64,000 nt of DNA, from positions 248,001-312,000 of the forward strand of contig NW_005178667.1 in the NCBI RefSeq assembly GCF_000350225.1, in the 5' to 3' direction. A program made the translations under genes and the position numbers. Origin of the DNA: Chondrus crispus. Lineage: Eukaryota; Rhodophyta; Florideophyceae; Gigartinales; Gigartinaceae. This document shows positions 9,838 through 20,369 of the stretch, piece by piece. The first letter of the stretch is position 1; each line of letters begins with the position of its first letter. A model generated the notes under the pieces. That model did no database searches, was not told the origin of the DNA, and saw only the letters and a list, made by a program, of their open reading frames with translations.

Positions 9838-12800
9838 ATGAGCGAGGGACGCAATAGTGCCGGGAATCAAGAACTGGAAGCTTTGCTATTTACTGCGGTC
9901 ACCGAGCTACAATGGACGCCGGATGAAGGGGATGACAAACAGGTATACGTTCGGTCCTGGTTAGAGTCACTCATCCAGGATAATATCACCGGGGACGACA
10001 TCCACGAACGCTACGTGGAACTTTTACCACCAGAGACGCTCTTCTCACCCAACACGCTGAACAGCGCCAACGCCCCTAGGATGTTCAAAGAAGTGAGGGA
10101 CGTAATCCACGGACGTGGGGGCCTTGTAGCAAAACGCCGCGGCTTGACGATTAAAAAAGCACTGGCCGACTACTACGGGGACCCGCAGGCTACAAAAGAT
10201 GCAATCGACATGGCCCGTGAGCTCGTAGCAAGGGCCACGCCGTCACTCAGGGCAGAAAGACAAGCCCGTGAAAGCACACCATCATCAGAAACCAACATGG
10301 AGGGTATGCACAGGAATGATTTGGAACACATCCCTGCATACGCTGACATGAGAGCCCCAGGGCTAAGGCCTCGAGAAGATACGTTGCCGCAGGTTCTTGA
10401 AAACAGATTCCTCGGTCATGGTCACGACGCACAAACCAGAAGACACAACCAGTACACGCCCGGGCCGGAAAACCATGCAGCAAACGCACCATATACGCAG
10501 GGGCCCAGGGATCAGTCAACAGTACCAAGCAGGTGGAACTCGCGTGAAGACAGTAGAAATAATGTTGGTCAGCAAGAAGGTCCACTTTCTGCGCACGCAA
10601 TTTCAGTCTTGAGCAGGTTAGCTACGCGATTTAAAGATAGAGCCGACAAGTATGCCGGCAATGAAGGGGAAAACTGGGAGGACGTGTACTCTTCCTACAT
10701 AAACTGTGCAGATCAATGGGGTGTACCGGAAGGCGCAGCATTAAGGAACATCGAGACCATTCTGCACGGAGAGGCCAAGACTTACTACAAAAGGAAGGTT
10801 CAGGCCAACCCCAACTACTTCCAAACATGTGATGAAGTCAATAAGTTCATACTTGATACGTTTCACGGCCGTGAAGCCCAAGAGGCTACAATTGAGCACC
10901 TAGACTCGTTGTCTATGTACGAGCAAGCTCAAAGGCAAGGATCACTAGTAGCAGGGCTAAGGGCAGTTAGAGACGAGATAATCAAGCATGTTAATCTGGT
11001 GCCAAAGGGCAGACAGACGGACCTCGATCAGAAGCGTTGGCTAAAGAACGCGGTCAGACAGTATCGATGGGCACGACCTACGACTGCGAGAGCCCATGAC
11101 ATGGACTTTGCGCGAATGTACGCCACGCTACGCTCGCAGGCAATAGAAGAGGAGAGGGCCATGGGAAATAGAAGCGAAAGAGGCCGATACCGCAGTAAGG
11201 TTGGGGACAAGTCACTCGGCCGAAGGATACTGTTTGGGGACATGTACGGACGCGATATTTCAAACCCTAGACACACGCCGGAGCCAGGAGACGGTCAGTT
11301 TCGAGGAAATTGCTACGGCTGTGGTAAGCGGGGGTACAGAAGGGCGGATTGTCCAGACTGTAAGCGGGACGGACGTACCTTTGAGCCGGATAGAAAAAAG
11401 GCACTCAAGGCCATCCACGAAGTGACGGAAATGAAAGAAGTACTGTTGGTAATAGGCGAGTTGCAAGACCAGTACGGAGACCGCTTCGAAGATCTGCTGG
11501 GAATGGCAAGAGGAGAATCAGGAAGTCAGGAAGAAGCTGGAGAGCAAGACATCGGGCTTGCGATAGAAGATGATCAGCGTCACGAAGGGACAGATGGAGA
11601 GGAGCACGACGACGAGAAGGAGGGAGGTTTCATTGAGCAATTTCATATTCACATGACGGATATCATATCAACAACCAATGATATCGCGACAAGTACCCAT
11701 CAGCAGTCACGTGATCTAGATGAGATTCCGATCCATGAGACAGAGCACTCGGACGACGACAAGACCTTCAGAGGGGCCTGTCTTGACACCGGAGCGACAA
11801 CATCAGTATGCGGACTCAATCAAGCAAAAGCGTACGCTTCCTTCGCTGGTTTCAAGTACAAACCTAAGAAATCGAACAAGGTGTTTCGTTTTGGTGGAAA
11901 TCGGGCTCGAAGCATGGGAACCATAGTGATCAGGATCCCCATACCTGGGAACTTGTACGTCGAACTTAAGGTAGACGTTGTCGAGCACGATATCCCTCTC
12001 TTGATAGGGCTGGACGCCCTGGATCGATTCGGTCTGTACGTTAACAATGTGCAAGACATGCTGGTACACGACAATTCCCGGTGGACCATACCGCTGGAAA
12101 GGAAAAAAGGGCATCTGTACTACACATGGGGAGAAGACGAGGTATTGTTTACAGTATCCGAGCTGAAGAGAATGCATCAGGGATTTTATCATCCCTCTGC
12201 GGAGAAGCTGTTCAACCTGATCAGGCGGGCCGATCCTCGAGACGCCACAACAGAAACGAGAAAGATCCTGAACAACATCTCACAGCAATGTAGCAACTGC
12301 CAGCTGCATGCGCCGAGGCCGCTACGGTTCACTGCAACAATCCCCGAGGGCATAGTTTTTAACCGAATGGCAATTCTCGACCTCATGTGGATACAGAACC
12401 AACCTTTGCTACACGTCGTCGATCACGACACTCATTACTCAGCCGCTAGATTCTTGCGGGGCGAATCAACCAAGGACGTGTGGGAAACATTTTTGCATTG
12501 CTGGGTGACAATGTATGTGGGCCTTCCAGACATACTGAAGGCGGACTCGGGCTCTGTTTTCACAAGCAAACGGTGGAACGAGTACGCAGAAAACGCCGGC
12601 GTCGTCGTGGAAATCTCTCCTGTGGAAAACTCTAACGCGTTGGGGGCTGGAGAGCGTTACCATGATCCCCTCAGACGGATCTATCTCAAGGTGAAGCATG
12701 ACCACCCCGGCTACACGAAGGAGTTAATACTCTCCATCTCTAACAAGGCGATGAACGATACTTGCGGCCCGGAAGGACTCGTCCCGACCATTTTGGTATT

Positions 12801-14841
12801 TGGTGCTGTTCCAAAGATCGCAGCACAGCCAAGTGGACAACCAACGCAAGAGCAGCGCATGAATCTCATGCAGACTGCACGGGCAGAGATGGAAAAAATC
12901 ACAGCCAGGCTAAGGATGAAGACAATCCTCAAGAAGAGGACACCTAGTTCATCTCATGCGACCGTTTCAGAAGGAGATCCAGTACTCGTATGGCGCAAAA
13001 GAGGGAAACACTCCCTCTGGACTGGCCCATTTGAAGTTATCGCAGTTCATGGCAAGATCATCACGATCTCAGAGGACAATGGCAGAGCGAGAGATTTTAA
13101 TGCATCTTGCGTAAAGATATATCTCGAAGACGACCACGACTTGCACGCCAACAGGGCAAGCATTTCAAGAGAGGAATCGTCGTTATCCGAAGAGAGCTCA
13201 ACTGGGACGGAGTCAGCTTCAGAGAAAGACGACGATTGGGAACGAGATCCAGACTGGGATATTGAGGAGGATAATATCTTCTACGATTTTAACTCCGCCG
13301 GAGATCAAGGCGTCTACTTAACAGAGACCCTACCGATCAACGACGTCAGAGGTAGAGAGGAAAGATTCATGTCTGCGAAAAAGAAGGAGCTTGAGGGGCT
13401 AGAGAAGATGGGAACTTGGAAAAGGGTAGCCTCCAAGGATATGCCAGAGGGTGCAAATCTGCTTGGCACACGATTCGCGCTCGCAATCAAAAACGCAGGA
13501 ACCCCTGAAGAGAAACCCAAGGCACGGCTAGTCGTACAGGGCCATACAGATCGGGACAAGTTTAACGTAATCCACGACTCAACGGCACTGCACCAAAGGT
13601 CAATTCGGATAATTGTGTCAATGGCGGCATCAGAGAAGTTCAAGATTTGGTCGCATGACATCACCCAGGCATACCTACAATCCGAATTCCCTCTGAAGCG
13701 CGAAGTGTACCTTCGCCCACCACCCGAACTGAAACTTGCCAAGGACCGCGTACTGAAGCTGATCAAACCCCTCTACGGGCTATCCGAGAGCGGCGACTAC
13801 TGGGGATCGACCAGCAGCAGACACCACACTCTTGATCTAGGTATGCGACAGACCTGCGGCGATCTTAGTCTGTACTATCGGAGGAAAGGTGGAAAATTGA
13901 TCGGATTGTCGGGGGTAAGAGTTGACGACACATTACAGTGCGGAGATCAACATTTTTGGGAAGAGACGAAACGCACAATGGATATGTTCAAGAGCACAGA
14001 GCGAGTTCAACAGAACATAAATTTCTGCGGGATACACGTAGACGTCAACGAGGGGCCGGGCAGCGGTTTTGTAATGTCCCAAAGAGACTACGTCATTAAG
14101 CTGACCCCGCTAGTTACGCACGCCGACTACTCGCAGTTCAGAAGCATGAGAGCCAAGCTAGCTTGGCTGACCAACACACGGCCAGATATTGCCTGTGCCG
14201 TTGCGAAGCTGACTCAGGTGAGAGAGGGAGAGTTCAACCTTGAGGCGATCAAGGAAGCTAACTCAGTCGTGAAGCATGTGAGGAAGGACAAGAATCTAGG
14301 GATAGTGCACCCCCATCTCGACCCGGAATCGACAGAGATAATCGCTTTCTCCGACGCCGCCCTTGGGAACAACCGGGACCTATCCAGTCAGATCGGCTAC
14401 GTTATCATACTTCGCGATCGCTATGGGGCAGCCAACATCCTTGAATACTCGAGCAAGAAATGCAGGAGAGTAACGCACTCCTCACTCGCGGGGGAAATTA
14501 TGGGGTTCTCATTCGCATTCGATGCGGCTTTTATCATAAAGCATGACCTCGAGGAAATTACCACGCGAACGTTTCCGCTGAAAATGATGACGGATAGCCG
14601 CGCACTCTTCGATATGGTCACTCGAAACTCATACTCCACTGAGAGGCGCCTTATGATAGATATGGCAGCTATCCGTCAATCATATCAGCGCCGTGAAATC
14701 GATGGGATCGCTCATATACCGGGGCCAACCAACCCCGCAGACGCTATGACAAAGGTGGGCCAGAATGGCGTGTTGGCAAATTTGATGCAAGGAAGGCTGA
14801 AAATGGAGCCAAGGCAGTGGGTCACTCGCACGCAGGATTAG
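9838..14841 (+). CDS. Copia Gag-Pol polyprotein
   Basis: One open frame of about 1,667 codons starts at the ATG at 9838, 48 bases after the 5' LTR. In order it shows a Gag part, a CCHC zinc knuckle (CYGCGKRGYRRADC, near residue 495), an aspartic protease motif (CLDTGATTS, near residue 650), a zinc-binding integrase start (HQGFYHPSAEKL...CSNCQ) followed by the integrase core, a copia-type reverse transcriptase (KPKARLVVQGH, HDITQAYLQSEFP, KPLYGLSESG) and RNase H (FSDAALGNNRD, ending IPGPTNPADAMTK). The copia order with integrase before reverse transcriptase is clear. It is expected to make capsid particles and cDNA in the cytoplasm. It looks whole. Confidence 0.93.
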   Translation: MSEGRNSAGNQELEALLFTAVTELQWTPDEGDDKQVYVRSWLESLIQDNITGDDIHERYVELLPPETLFSPNTLNSANAPRMFKEVRDVIHGRGGLVAKRRGLTIKKALADYYGDPQATKDAIDMARELVARATPSLRAERQARESTPSSETNMEGMHRNDLEHIPAYADMRAPGLRPREDTLPQVLENRFLGHGHDAQTRRHNQYTPGPENHAANAPYTQGPRDQSTVPSRWNSREDSRNNVGQQEGPLSAHAISVLSRLATRFKDRADKYAGNEGENWEDVYSSYINCADQWGVPEGAALRNIETILHGEAKTYYKRKVQANPNYFQTCDEVNKFILDTFHGREAQEATIEHLDSLSMYEQAQRQGSLVAGLRAVRDEIIKHVNLVPKGRQTDLDQKRWLKNAVRQYRWARPTTARAHDMDFARMYATLRSQAIEEERAMGNRSERGRYRSKVGDKSLGRRILFGDMYGRDISNPRHTPEPGDGQFRGNCYGCGKRGYRRADCPDCKRDGRTFEPDRKKALKAIHEVTEMKEVLLVIGELQDQYGDRFEDLLGMARGESGSQEEAGEQDIGLAIEDDQRHEGTDGEEHDDEKEGGFIEQFHIHMTDIISTTNDIATSTHQQSRDLDEIPIHETEHSDDDKTFRGACLDTGATTSVCGLNQAKAYASFAGFKYKPKKSNKVFRFGGNRARSMGTIVIRIPIPGNLYVELKVDVVEHDIPLLIGLDALDRFGLYVNNVQDMLVHDNSRWTIPLERKKGHLYYTWGEDEVLFTVSELKRMHQGFYHPSAEKLFNLIRRADPRDATTETRKILNNISQQCSNCQLHAPRPLRFTATIPEGIVFNRMAILDLMWIQNQPLLHVVDHDTHYSAARFLRGESTKDVWETFLHCWVTMYVGLPDILKADSGSVFTSKRWNEYAENAGVVVEISPVENSNALGAGERYHDPLRRIYLKVKHDHPGYTKELILSISNKAMNDTCGPEGLVPTILVFGAVPKIAAQPSGQPTQEQRMNLMQTARAEMEKITARLRMKTILKKRTPSSSHATVSEGDPVLVWRKRGKHSLWTGPFEVIAVHGKIITISEDNGRARDFNASCVKIYLEDDHDLHANRASISREESSLSEESSTGTESASEKDDDWERDPDWDIEEDNIFYDFNSAGDQGVYLTETLPINDVRGREERFMSAKKKELEGLEKMGTWKRVASKDMPEGANLLGTRFALAIKNAGTPEEKPKARLVVQGHTDRDKFNVIHDSTALHQRSIRIIVSMAASEKFKIWSHDITQAYLQSEFPLKREVYLRPPPELKLAKDRVLKLIKPLYGLSESGDYWGSTSSRHHTLDLGMRQTCGDLSLYYRRKGGKLIGLSGVRVDDTLQCGDQHFWEETKRTMDMFKSTERVQQNINFCGIHVDVNEGPGSGFVMSQRDYVIKLTPLVTHADYSQFRSMRAKLAWLTNTRPDIACAVAKLTQVREGEFNLEAIKEANSVVKHVRKDKNLGIVHPHLDPESTEIIAFSDAALGNNRDLSSQIGYVIILRDRYGAANILEYSSKKCRRVTHSSLAGEIMGFSFAFDAAFIIKHDLEEITTRTFPLKMMTDSRALFDMVTRNSYSTERRLMIDMAAIRQSYQRREIDGIAHIPGPTNPADAMTKVGQNGVLANLMQGRLKMEPRQWVTRTQD

Positions 14842-15154
14842 GGATAGGAGCAATGGCGTCTGAGATGGTGTGCAAAAAAAACATCAGGGCATTGCAGGCC
14901 TGGAGATTGAGTTGAGCACGAGACTATGAAAGGCATCGCCGTCTCGACCAGCCCGGTATGAGGCGTTATGCTACGACCCGTGAGGGGTTTTTTGACGTGA
15001 CATTGCTTGTCAAGACTCAAAAGGACTCAGGGGGCAGGATAAAAAAAGGAAAACATGCAACATTTTTCTTATAGGAAAGCAAAACCGGCAGAGCAAAAAC
15101 GGTACACAGCAGTGTCAACTGTCTTAAGGATCTCGGACATAAAAAAATGGGGTG

Positions 15155-15682
15155 TGTCGTTTGACGCACCATGTCTGTACTTTGTTGGGAGCAACCACAA
15201 GGGGCGACATAATAGATAACTTACGAGGTTTTTATTGATTCAGGGAGATACATACATTGCTGGACTACAGTACCGACAGCAATGAATCATATGTGGATCC
15301 CAAGTGTAACGGCAGAGGGAGAATAACGCCATGCCACTCGATCCAGCTGCAGACGGGTAGCATAAGAAGCAAACGGATAGCTGGAAGGCATTTCGGGCAA
15401 CTGGACAGTGCTACGAGGCTCTGGAACGGAAAAGCAAATTGCATGGATATCGGATATATAAGGCTTTTAGGTAACTCTACAAAAAACACTCAGCGGTAGA
15501 TCCCCCCGAGAATTCCTCTGTACTCAGTCACCAAGTAGGCCTGAGTGCGGTAGGAACAAGGAGGTGAACAGTAAACTCTATCAGTCCAAACATTGGCAGT
15601 GAATCAAAGCACAGCAGAACAGTATTCCCCCTTTCGACTGCGTTTAGGTTTTTCGTCAGGTTCGACAATAGTCTGAACATCA
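15155..15682 (+). repeat. 3' LTR of the copia element
   Basis: 528 bp, identical to the 5' LTR except for one base. It is preceded by an A/G-rich tract (15141-15154) in the position of a polypurine tract. Confidence 0.95.
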
Positions 15683-17618
15683 CACTGGCACGGCTCTTTT
15701 TTTCCGGGACATCTTTCTCTCCAGCCAGGGCACCTGTCCACGTGAACTCAATCCCGGCCAGAGTAACGCCACCTCCACGGACACACGTGTACTAACCGCC
15801 ACGTGTACCCAGGCCTCTCTGCCCTTGTGTCCAGGTATCAGTCCCCACGTGTAATGGTTGCAATACCTCCGCACAAGGAGTTTCTCCGGCCATCGCCCCC
15901 GTCGTTTAATTTAGTATTTTTAGTTTAATTAATTATAGCTCCGACGTTGGCTAGCATATAGCCGACGTCCGACCCTAAGTAAAACCTCACGAAGCTTGGG
16001 GTCCAGAACTGGGCTTTCTGGAACGGAGTCGTAGCCTCGGGTCGGTCCCCGTCCTACGACGGTACCCTGCGAGCCATCTGCGCCGCGATTCCCACCAATC
16101 TCTACCGCGCGAGTCGTCCTGCTAGATACTGCCCTCTGCGCGACGGCTGTCCCTACCGCCCCGCCCCTCCTGGGCTCTACTTTCCCACTTTTCTCCTTTA
16201 TTTCCTTACTGCGTTAGACGCCCGGACTCCGTGCCGGTTACCCCACGGGTGGTCTCCCGAATCATCCCTCGGGCCCCCGAACGCGCGGTGCCCTGACTGA
16301 GGGGGATTCCCAATCTTCCCTCTCAGTGCACGACATTTTGGTCTCCCGACGTAGAAGTCTACGGAGTGTCCCTTATCCCTGAAGGGTTTTGGCCCTAGGT
16401 GTTCTTCCTCTGTTTCAACGGTTTTCGACAAGCTCAAGGCTATGGTATCTGGGTACAAATCGTCCCGTGAGACCCGTCCTCGAGACGTCCCTCCGTCATT
16501 TGCGTCGTGAATCACTCGGAGCGGCCGCGAGGCCCTCCGAGAAGCTGAAAGATTCGCGCTCAATACTGTAGCGGAGAAGCTCGCAGCGCAACCGTCGGCG
16601 CTGCGAGAAATCCTCAAAACCTTTATCGAGGAAACTATCGCAGCACATGGCGAGGTACAAGCCGCGAGAGAACGCGATCGATTAACCGCCGTAAAAGCCG
16701 TGCTCACCAAGGCCTGGCAGGCGGACATAGTTGCCAGCGTCAAGGAGGGCTACCATCCCGCGTAAGCACAAGAAGACCTCCACGGCGGAGGAAATGAAGG
16801 CCCTCCGTCGAGAAATTACGAACTTGAAGACGCACCGCCCCGATCTGTCGCCTGGCGCGCAGGTCGGATCGATGACCCGAACTCCAGCCACTGCCGCTGG
16901 GAACCCTCCGACTACAGTCGGAGTAGCTACTCTCTCTCCTAGTGAGGATTTACCTCCGTTGAATAAGAGCTTGCTCTTTTCCAACGTGACAATGCCGGCG
17001 CTGTGTCGCATAAACTCCCCACACCCGGTGAAGGGAGTGTTCGCGAAGTTCGGCGGAAGACCCCGGATCGGCGTACCGAGGGTCTTGAACCAACCAACGC
17101 CACCGGAAGCGGGCCGGTAGCAGATGGTAGAGCGTGGTCGGTGGGGACGCGCCCGTAGGCGAGGGGATCGACGCCTCGACGCCCCGGAGCAGTCCTGGTT
17201 GACGATCCGGTACTGACGGGTGGAGGCGGATCGCAGCTCGCCGCGGTGTCGCGTGCGTCCACTACCCGCTCGGTGGTAACTACTCGCGGAACGGCGGTAC
17301 GAGTAGAGTAAGCTGGGTGGTCGACCGTCGGTGGAGGGTTGCCTGTCCTGGTCCCCTCCGCCGGCGGTCGCTCCCTATATTTATTGTAAAAGTTAATTAA
17401 CCGTCTACAGTACAGTACGGACTATACTGTAGTCGGCTTACTGTAGACAGTGGGGGCCGGCCCGCACTGTAACGCTGTCAGCCGTCGAGGCTGACAGCGC
17501 ACGTGTGCTACACGTGGGGTACACGTGTTGGTGCGATCGCGCTGTAAGGTCCGTACCTTACAGCGTTATATCTAACTTTGAATCCAATATATAGTACATA
17601 GTCGGCGGTTATGCTACA
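15683..17618 (+). mobile_element. Remnant of a CACGTG-rich LTR retrotransposon: LTR part, gag leader, LTR part
   Basis: 15683-15945 carries CACGTGTA repeats and an AT-rich stretch. 15945-17090 is a leader and gag-like coiled-coil region that is clearly repeated at 62990-64000. About 17095-17618 matches, in reverse complement, the solo LTR at 47542-48203 and ends in TTATGCTACA. The copy is therefore LTR, gag and LTR with most of the interior lost. It is old and has many breaks. Its left edge coincides with the right LTR of the copia element. Confidence 0.7.
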
Positions 17619-19552
17619 AGGCCCCCCCTTAAGAGGGAACCTCCGCGTTCACAGCAACCATTCGTATCCAAGCCGGCGGTCCTCTAGACATCGCGCCCGT
17701 GGGAGCCCTGCTTCCTTCCAGTCTTCCCCTGCTCAAGACTTCTGCGGGGGTCTAGCGACAATACCGTTTCTAACCCTACGCCTCCCTCTTCCGCGTCGGA
17801 GATTGTTCTCACCTTGCGCTCCAAGCATTTCGCTGTTCTTTGCTTACGTCGCGGAGCCGATCGTCAGGGGTTCTTGTCTTCTCCGAATGGACGCCAGGCA
17901 CTTGCGAGAAAAGCGTGTTGCTCGTAGTCGCCAGCGCCCCATCACGGCCGTGCCAAGCACCCTGATCGGATCCCTGTAGCTCATTCCCCCCGTTCCCCCA
18001 CCTCCTGACATTCCTTCGCAGCCGGTGGGGCACCCAATCCCCTGGGCGTAGAAGCAACTGGTATCTTCCCTTTCCGAGTACAACGATTCATCCTTCCGCA
18101 AAAATCACCTCCCGAAGTCTTCGTCCCGCCGTTGGGGCGGCAGGACGGGGGGTCGCCGAAAGTCGCTCCATCGAGCCGAACTTCGGGTCTTTGTCCGCCC
18201 TAGGCGGCCGTCAGCGGTCGCACTGACAATCACACCGTTTGTGCTGTACGTTAGATCGGTGCGGCTCCGCTGGTACGTCACAAAGTCTAAACGTGTCCTT
18301 GACCGGACGCTAGAGCTTCGGCAGCGCGATGTGCTCCTCTGCGATTCGCCGTGCGTTTCCCTTCCTATTGAAGGGCTATTGTACCACGCGAGCGGGGCCA
18401 TAGCGCCAGATCTGGTCGGCTGGCGTGAGCTGTCGTCCATGCACGAGACGCCTCGATCCGCATTTTTGTCCAGACTCTTTGAATGTACGTGGCATTCCCG
18501 GTCTTAGAGGAGGGGTTGAGCGACGCTCGTGGCCCGCAGCGCGGCGCCGCACCAGTGCGTGACGTCGAAGTCGACCGCCGTCCCGGACGCCAGTGGCGCA
18601 AAGTCGCGAGTAGTTAAGGTAGGCCCGCGCCGTGTCGCAGTAATGTGCCCTTTTTTCCCACGTGCCGCCAATAAATTACCTCAAGTGGTGGCCTCCTTGG
18701 GCTTGTTCAATTAAATATCACACGAATAGACACCCCTCCTTGCCACTTTGGCGTATAGAACGAAGACGCGTCCGTCTGCCGGGGTGTGTCCATGGGTCGA
18801 CGTCGGCACTCGCCCTCACCAGGTTGCCGGCGTACAGTAGCGGTCCCCTGGGTAGCGCGGTTTCCGTCGGATGCGTGCGACGCCGCCGGGCGTAGGGAGC
18901 TGTGACGCCGACGTTCTGGGGTCTCAGCAGTTCGGCGTGTCGATAGCCTGTGGCTGAGCCATCTGAGTCGGTGATAGTGAATGGTGAGGGCGAGGGCCGG
19001 TCGCTATGACGCGTCTCAGAGCGAGGGTATTCTGCAGCCGGCGTGAGCGACGGGGAGCCGGTGGCAAACGACGGTGCGTCAGGCAGCCGCAGATGCGCGG
19101 GGCACGCCGGTTGCTCACTGAGCGCGCTCTCTTCGGCTTGATCTTGCGTGTCCCTCTCAGTGTATCCATCCGATGAGTACAGAGGCCCCGCGTCGCCGGC
19201 CGGTCAGTGTCCGTCCGACCCCTACTGTATACAGCGGATACGACGTCCGTGGCGTACACTACTCGTGCGCGCGCGTGCGCGAAGAGGCACAGCCCTGAGT
19301 CCCTAATGAAATCATCCCAAAAATCATTTGCAAAAATGTTTCCCGCCAAAATCTTTTCTGCAAAATTTCCTAGCACGGGCTGTGATGCATTGTCATGCGC
19401 CGCCCCAAATTCTTCTGAAAATTAGAACGCAACGACGTCAGAATTAGACTTTGCTCCAGCAATGCATATGTCCACCGCGGTGCACCCGTTTTCGTAGTTT
19501 TGTGAGGAGACGGCTACAGTTCGCCGCGCCTCGCGTCCGTTTATCACCGTCC
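17619..19552. other. GC-rich stretch without a convincing gene
   Basis: About 1.9 kb. An open frame at 18241-18507 on the plus strand could be a fragment of a retroelement or cargo protein (VRLRWYVTKSK, DLVGWRELSS), but it has no start, no homologous motif and no neighbours that support it. The rest holds only short frames on both strands. Confidence 0.35.
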
Positions 19553-20059
19553 CTTGTGTCTAGACGACCGGCAATTTTCCATATATGAGGTCAGGTTTGG
19601 CCTCATATGAGGCCAGGATTTTTTGCAAAAATGTATACATTAAATCGAAATTTTATAAAATCAGTTTAGACACCATTTCCTTAACCCATATTCCCTCGGT
19701 AATAGCTTCCTGCAAAACATCTGAATAGCAGTTATGAATACACAGAAATACTAAGAATCTAATATAGTTTCAACAATCGGATGATATTTTAAACAGGTGT
19801 TTGGTTTCGAAGATATCAACAAAAAACGTTTTGATGTTCTTTAAAAAGGCTTTTTCTTTAGGTATTCTCAAAAAGCCTGGAAAGGACGTGCAGATATCAC
19901 CAAGCTCCACCCTTCCACAGCGCAGAAGTCAACTGCGGTGGCGAGAGTATCTTTTTCCATTTTGTTCAGCTAGCACAAGTCGAGAAAAATTAAGTTGAAA
20001 AGTGACCTCATATGAGGTCAAATGGACTCATATGAGGCCATTTGTCACCTAGACACTAG
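19553..20059. mobile_element. MITE of the CTAGTGTCTAG family, copy 1
   Basis: 507 bp, about 90 percent or more identical by eye to 42453-42963. It starts CTTGTGTCTAGACGACC and ends GTCACCTAGACACTAG. Each end carries two copies of a near-palindrome of the form CCTCATATGAGG. Its ends match the two different ends of the piggyBac-like element at 20370-23189, in reversed order, so the MITE is a non-autonomous relative. The small open frame at 19801-19998 also exists in the other copy but looks like chance. Confidence 0.85.
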
Positions 20060-20369
20060 GTCTGCGTAGCGATCCGCCGGCCTATTTTCTCTTGTAGTCT
20101 GCGTGCCGTCTGACGCATGCGGTTGTGGGCGGCTCATCCTTCTCCGTCCGCCTGAGATGAGTATCCGGGTGTCCTCACGGGATGCGAGCGGGGGGGCGAA
20201 AGGTACGGCCTCCTTCTCGCGCGAGTTCAAAAAGGACAGAGACTTGCCGTGAAGACGGGGTAGGCGCGGTACAGTCTCCGTTTATCCACCTTCCATCGAG
20301 GGCAGTGTCCCCGCTCGCCATGAAGGACCTCACATAGGGCAAATCGCTTGTCGTGTGGACACCCTCTTG
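20060..20369. other. Spacer between MITE and piggyBac-like element
   Basis: 310 bases of GC-rich sequence with no recognisable gene or repeat. Confidence 0.4.

Larger units (their letters stand above)
9262..15682 (+). mobile_element. Ty1/copia LTR retrotransposon, looks whole and young
   Basis: The element is bounded by 528-bp direct repeats that start TG and end CA and carries one long polyprotein frame between them. The domain order Gag, protease, integrase, reverse transcriptase, RNase H identifies Ty1/copia. The two LTRs differ at one base in 528, which points to a very recent insertion. The five bases outside each LTR (GCGAC and CACTG) do not match, so a simple insertion with target duplication is not seen. 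The right flank falls inside an LTR of another family, which would fit recombination between elements. Confidence 0.95.

Noticed and set aside
17611-17979. 122-codon frame after the LTR remnant
   Set aside because: It starts inside the LTR end, is Ser/Arg/Pro-rich and has overlapping frames of similar size on the other strand.
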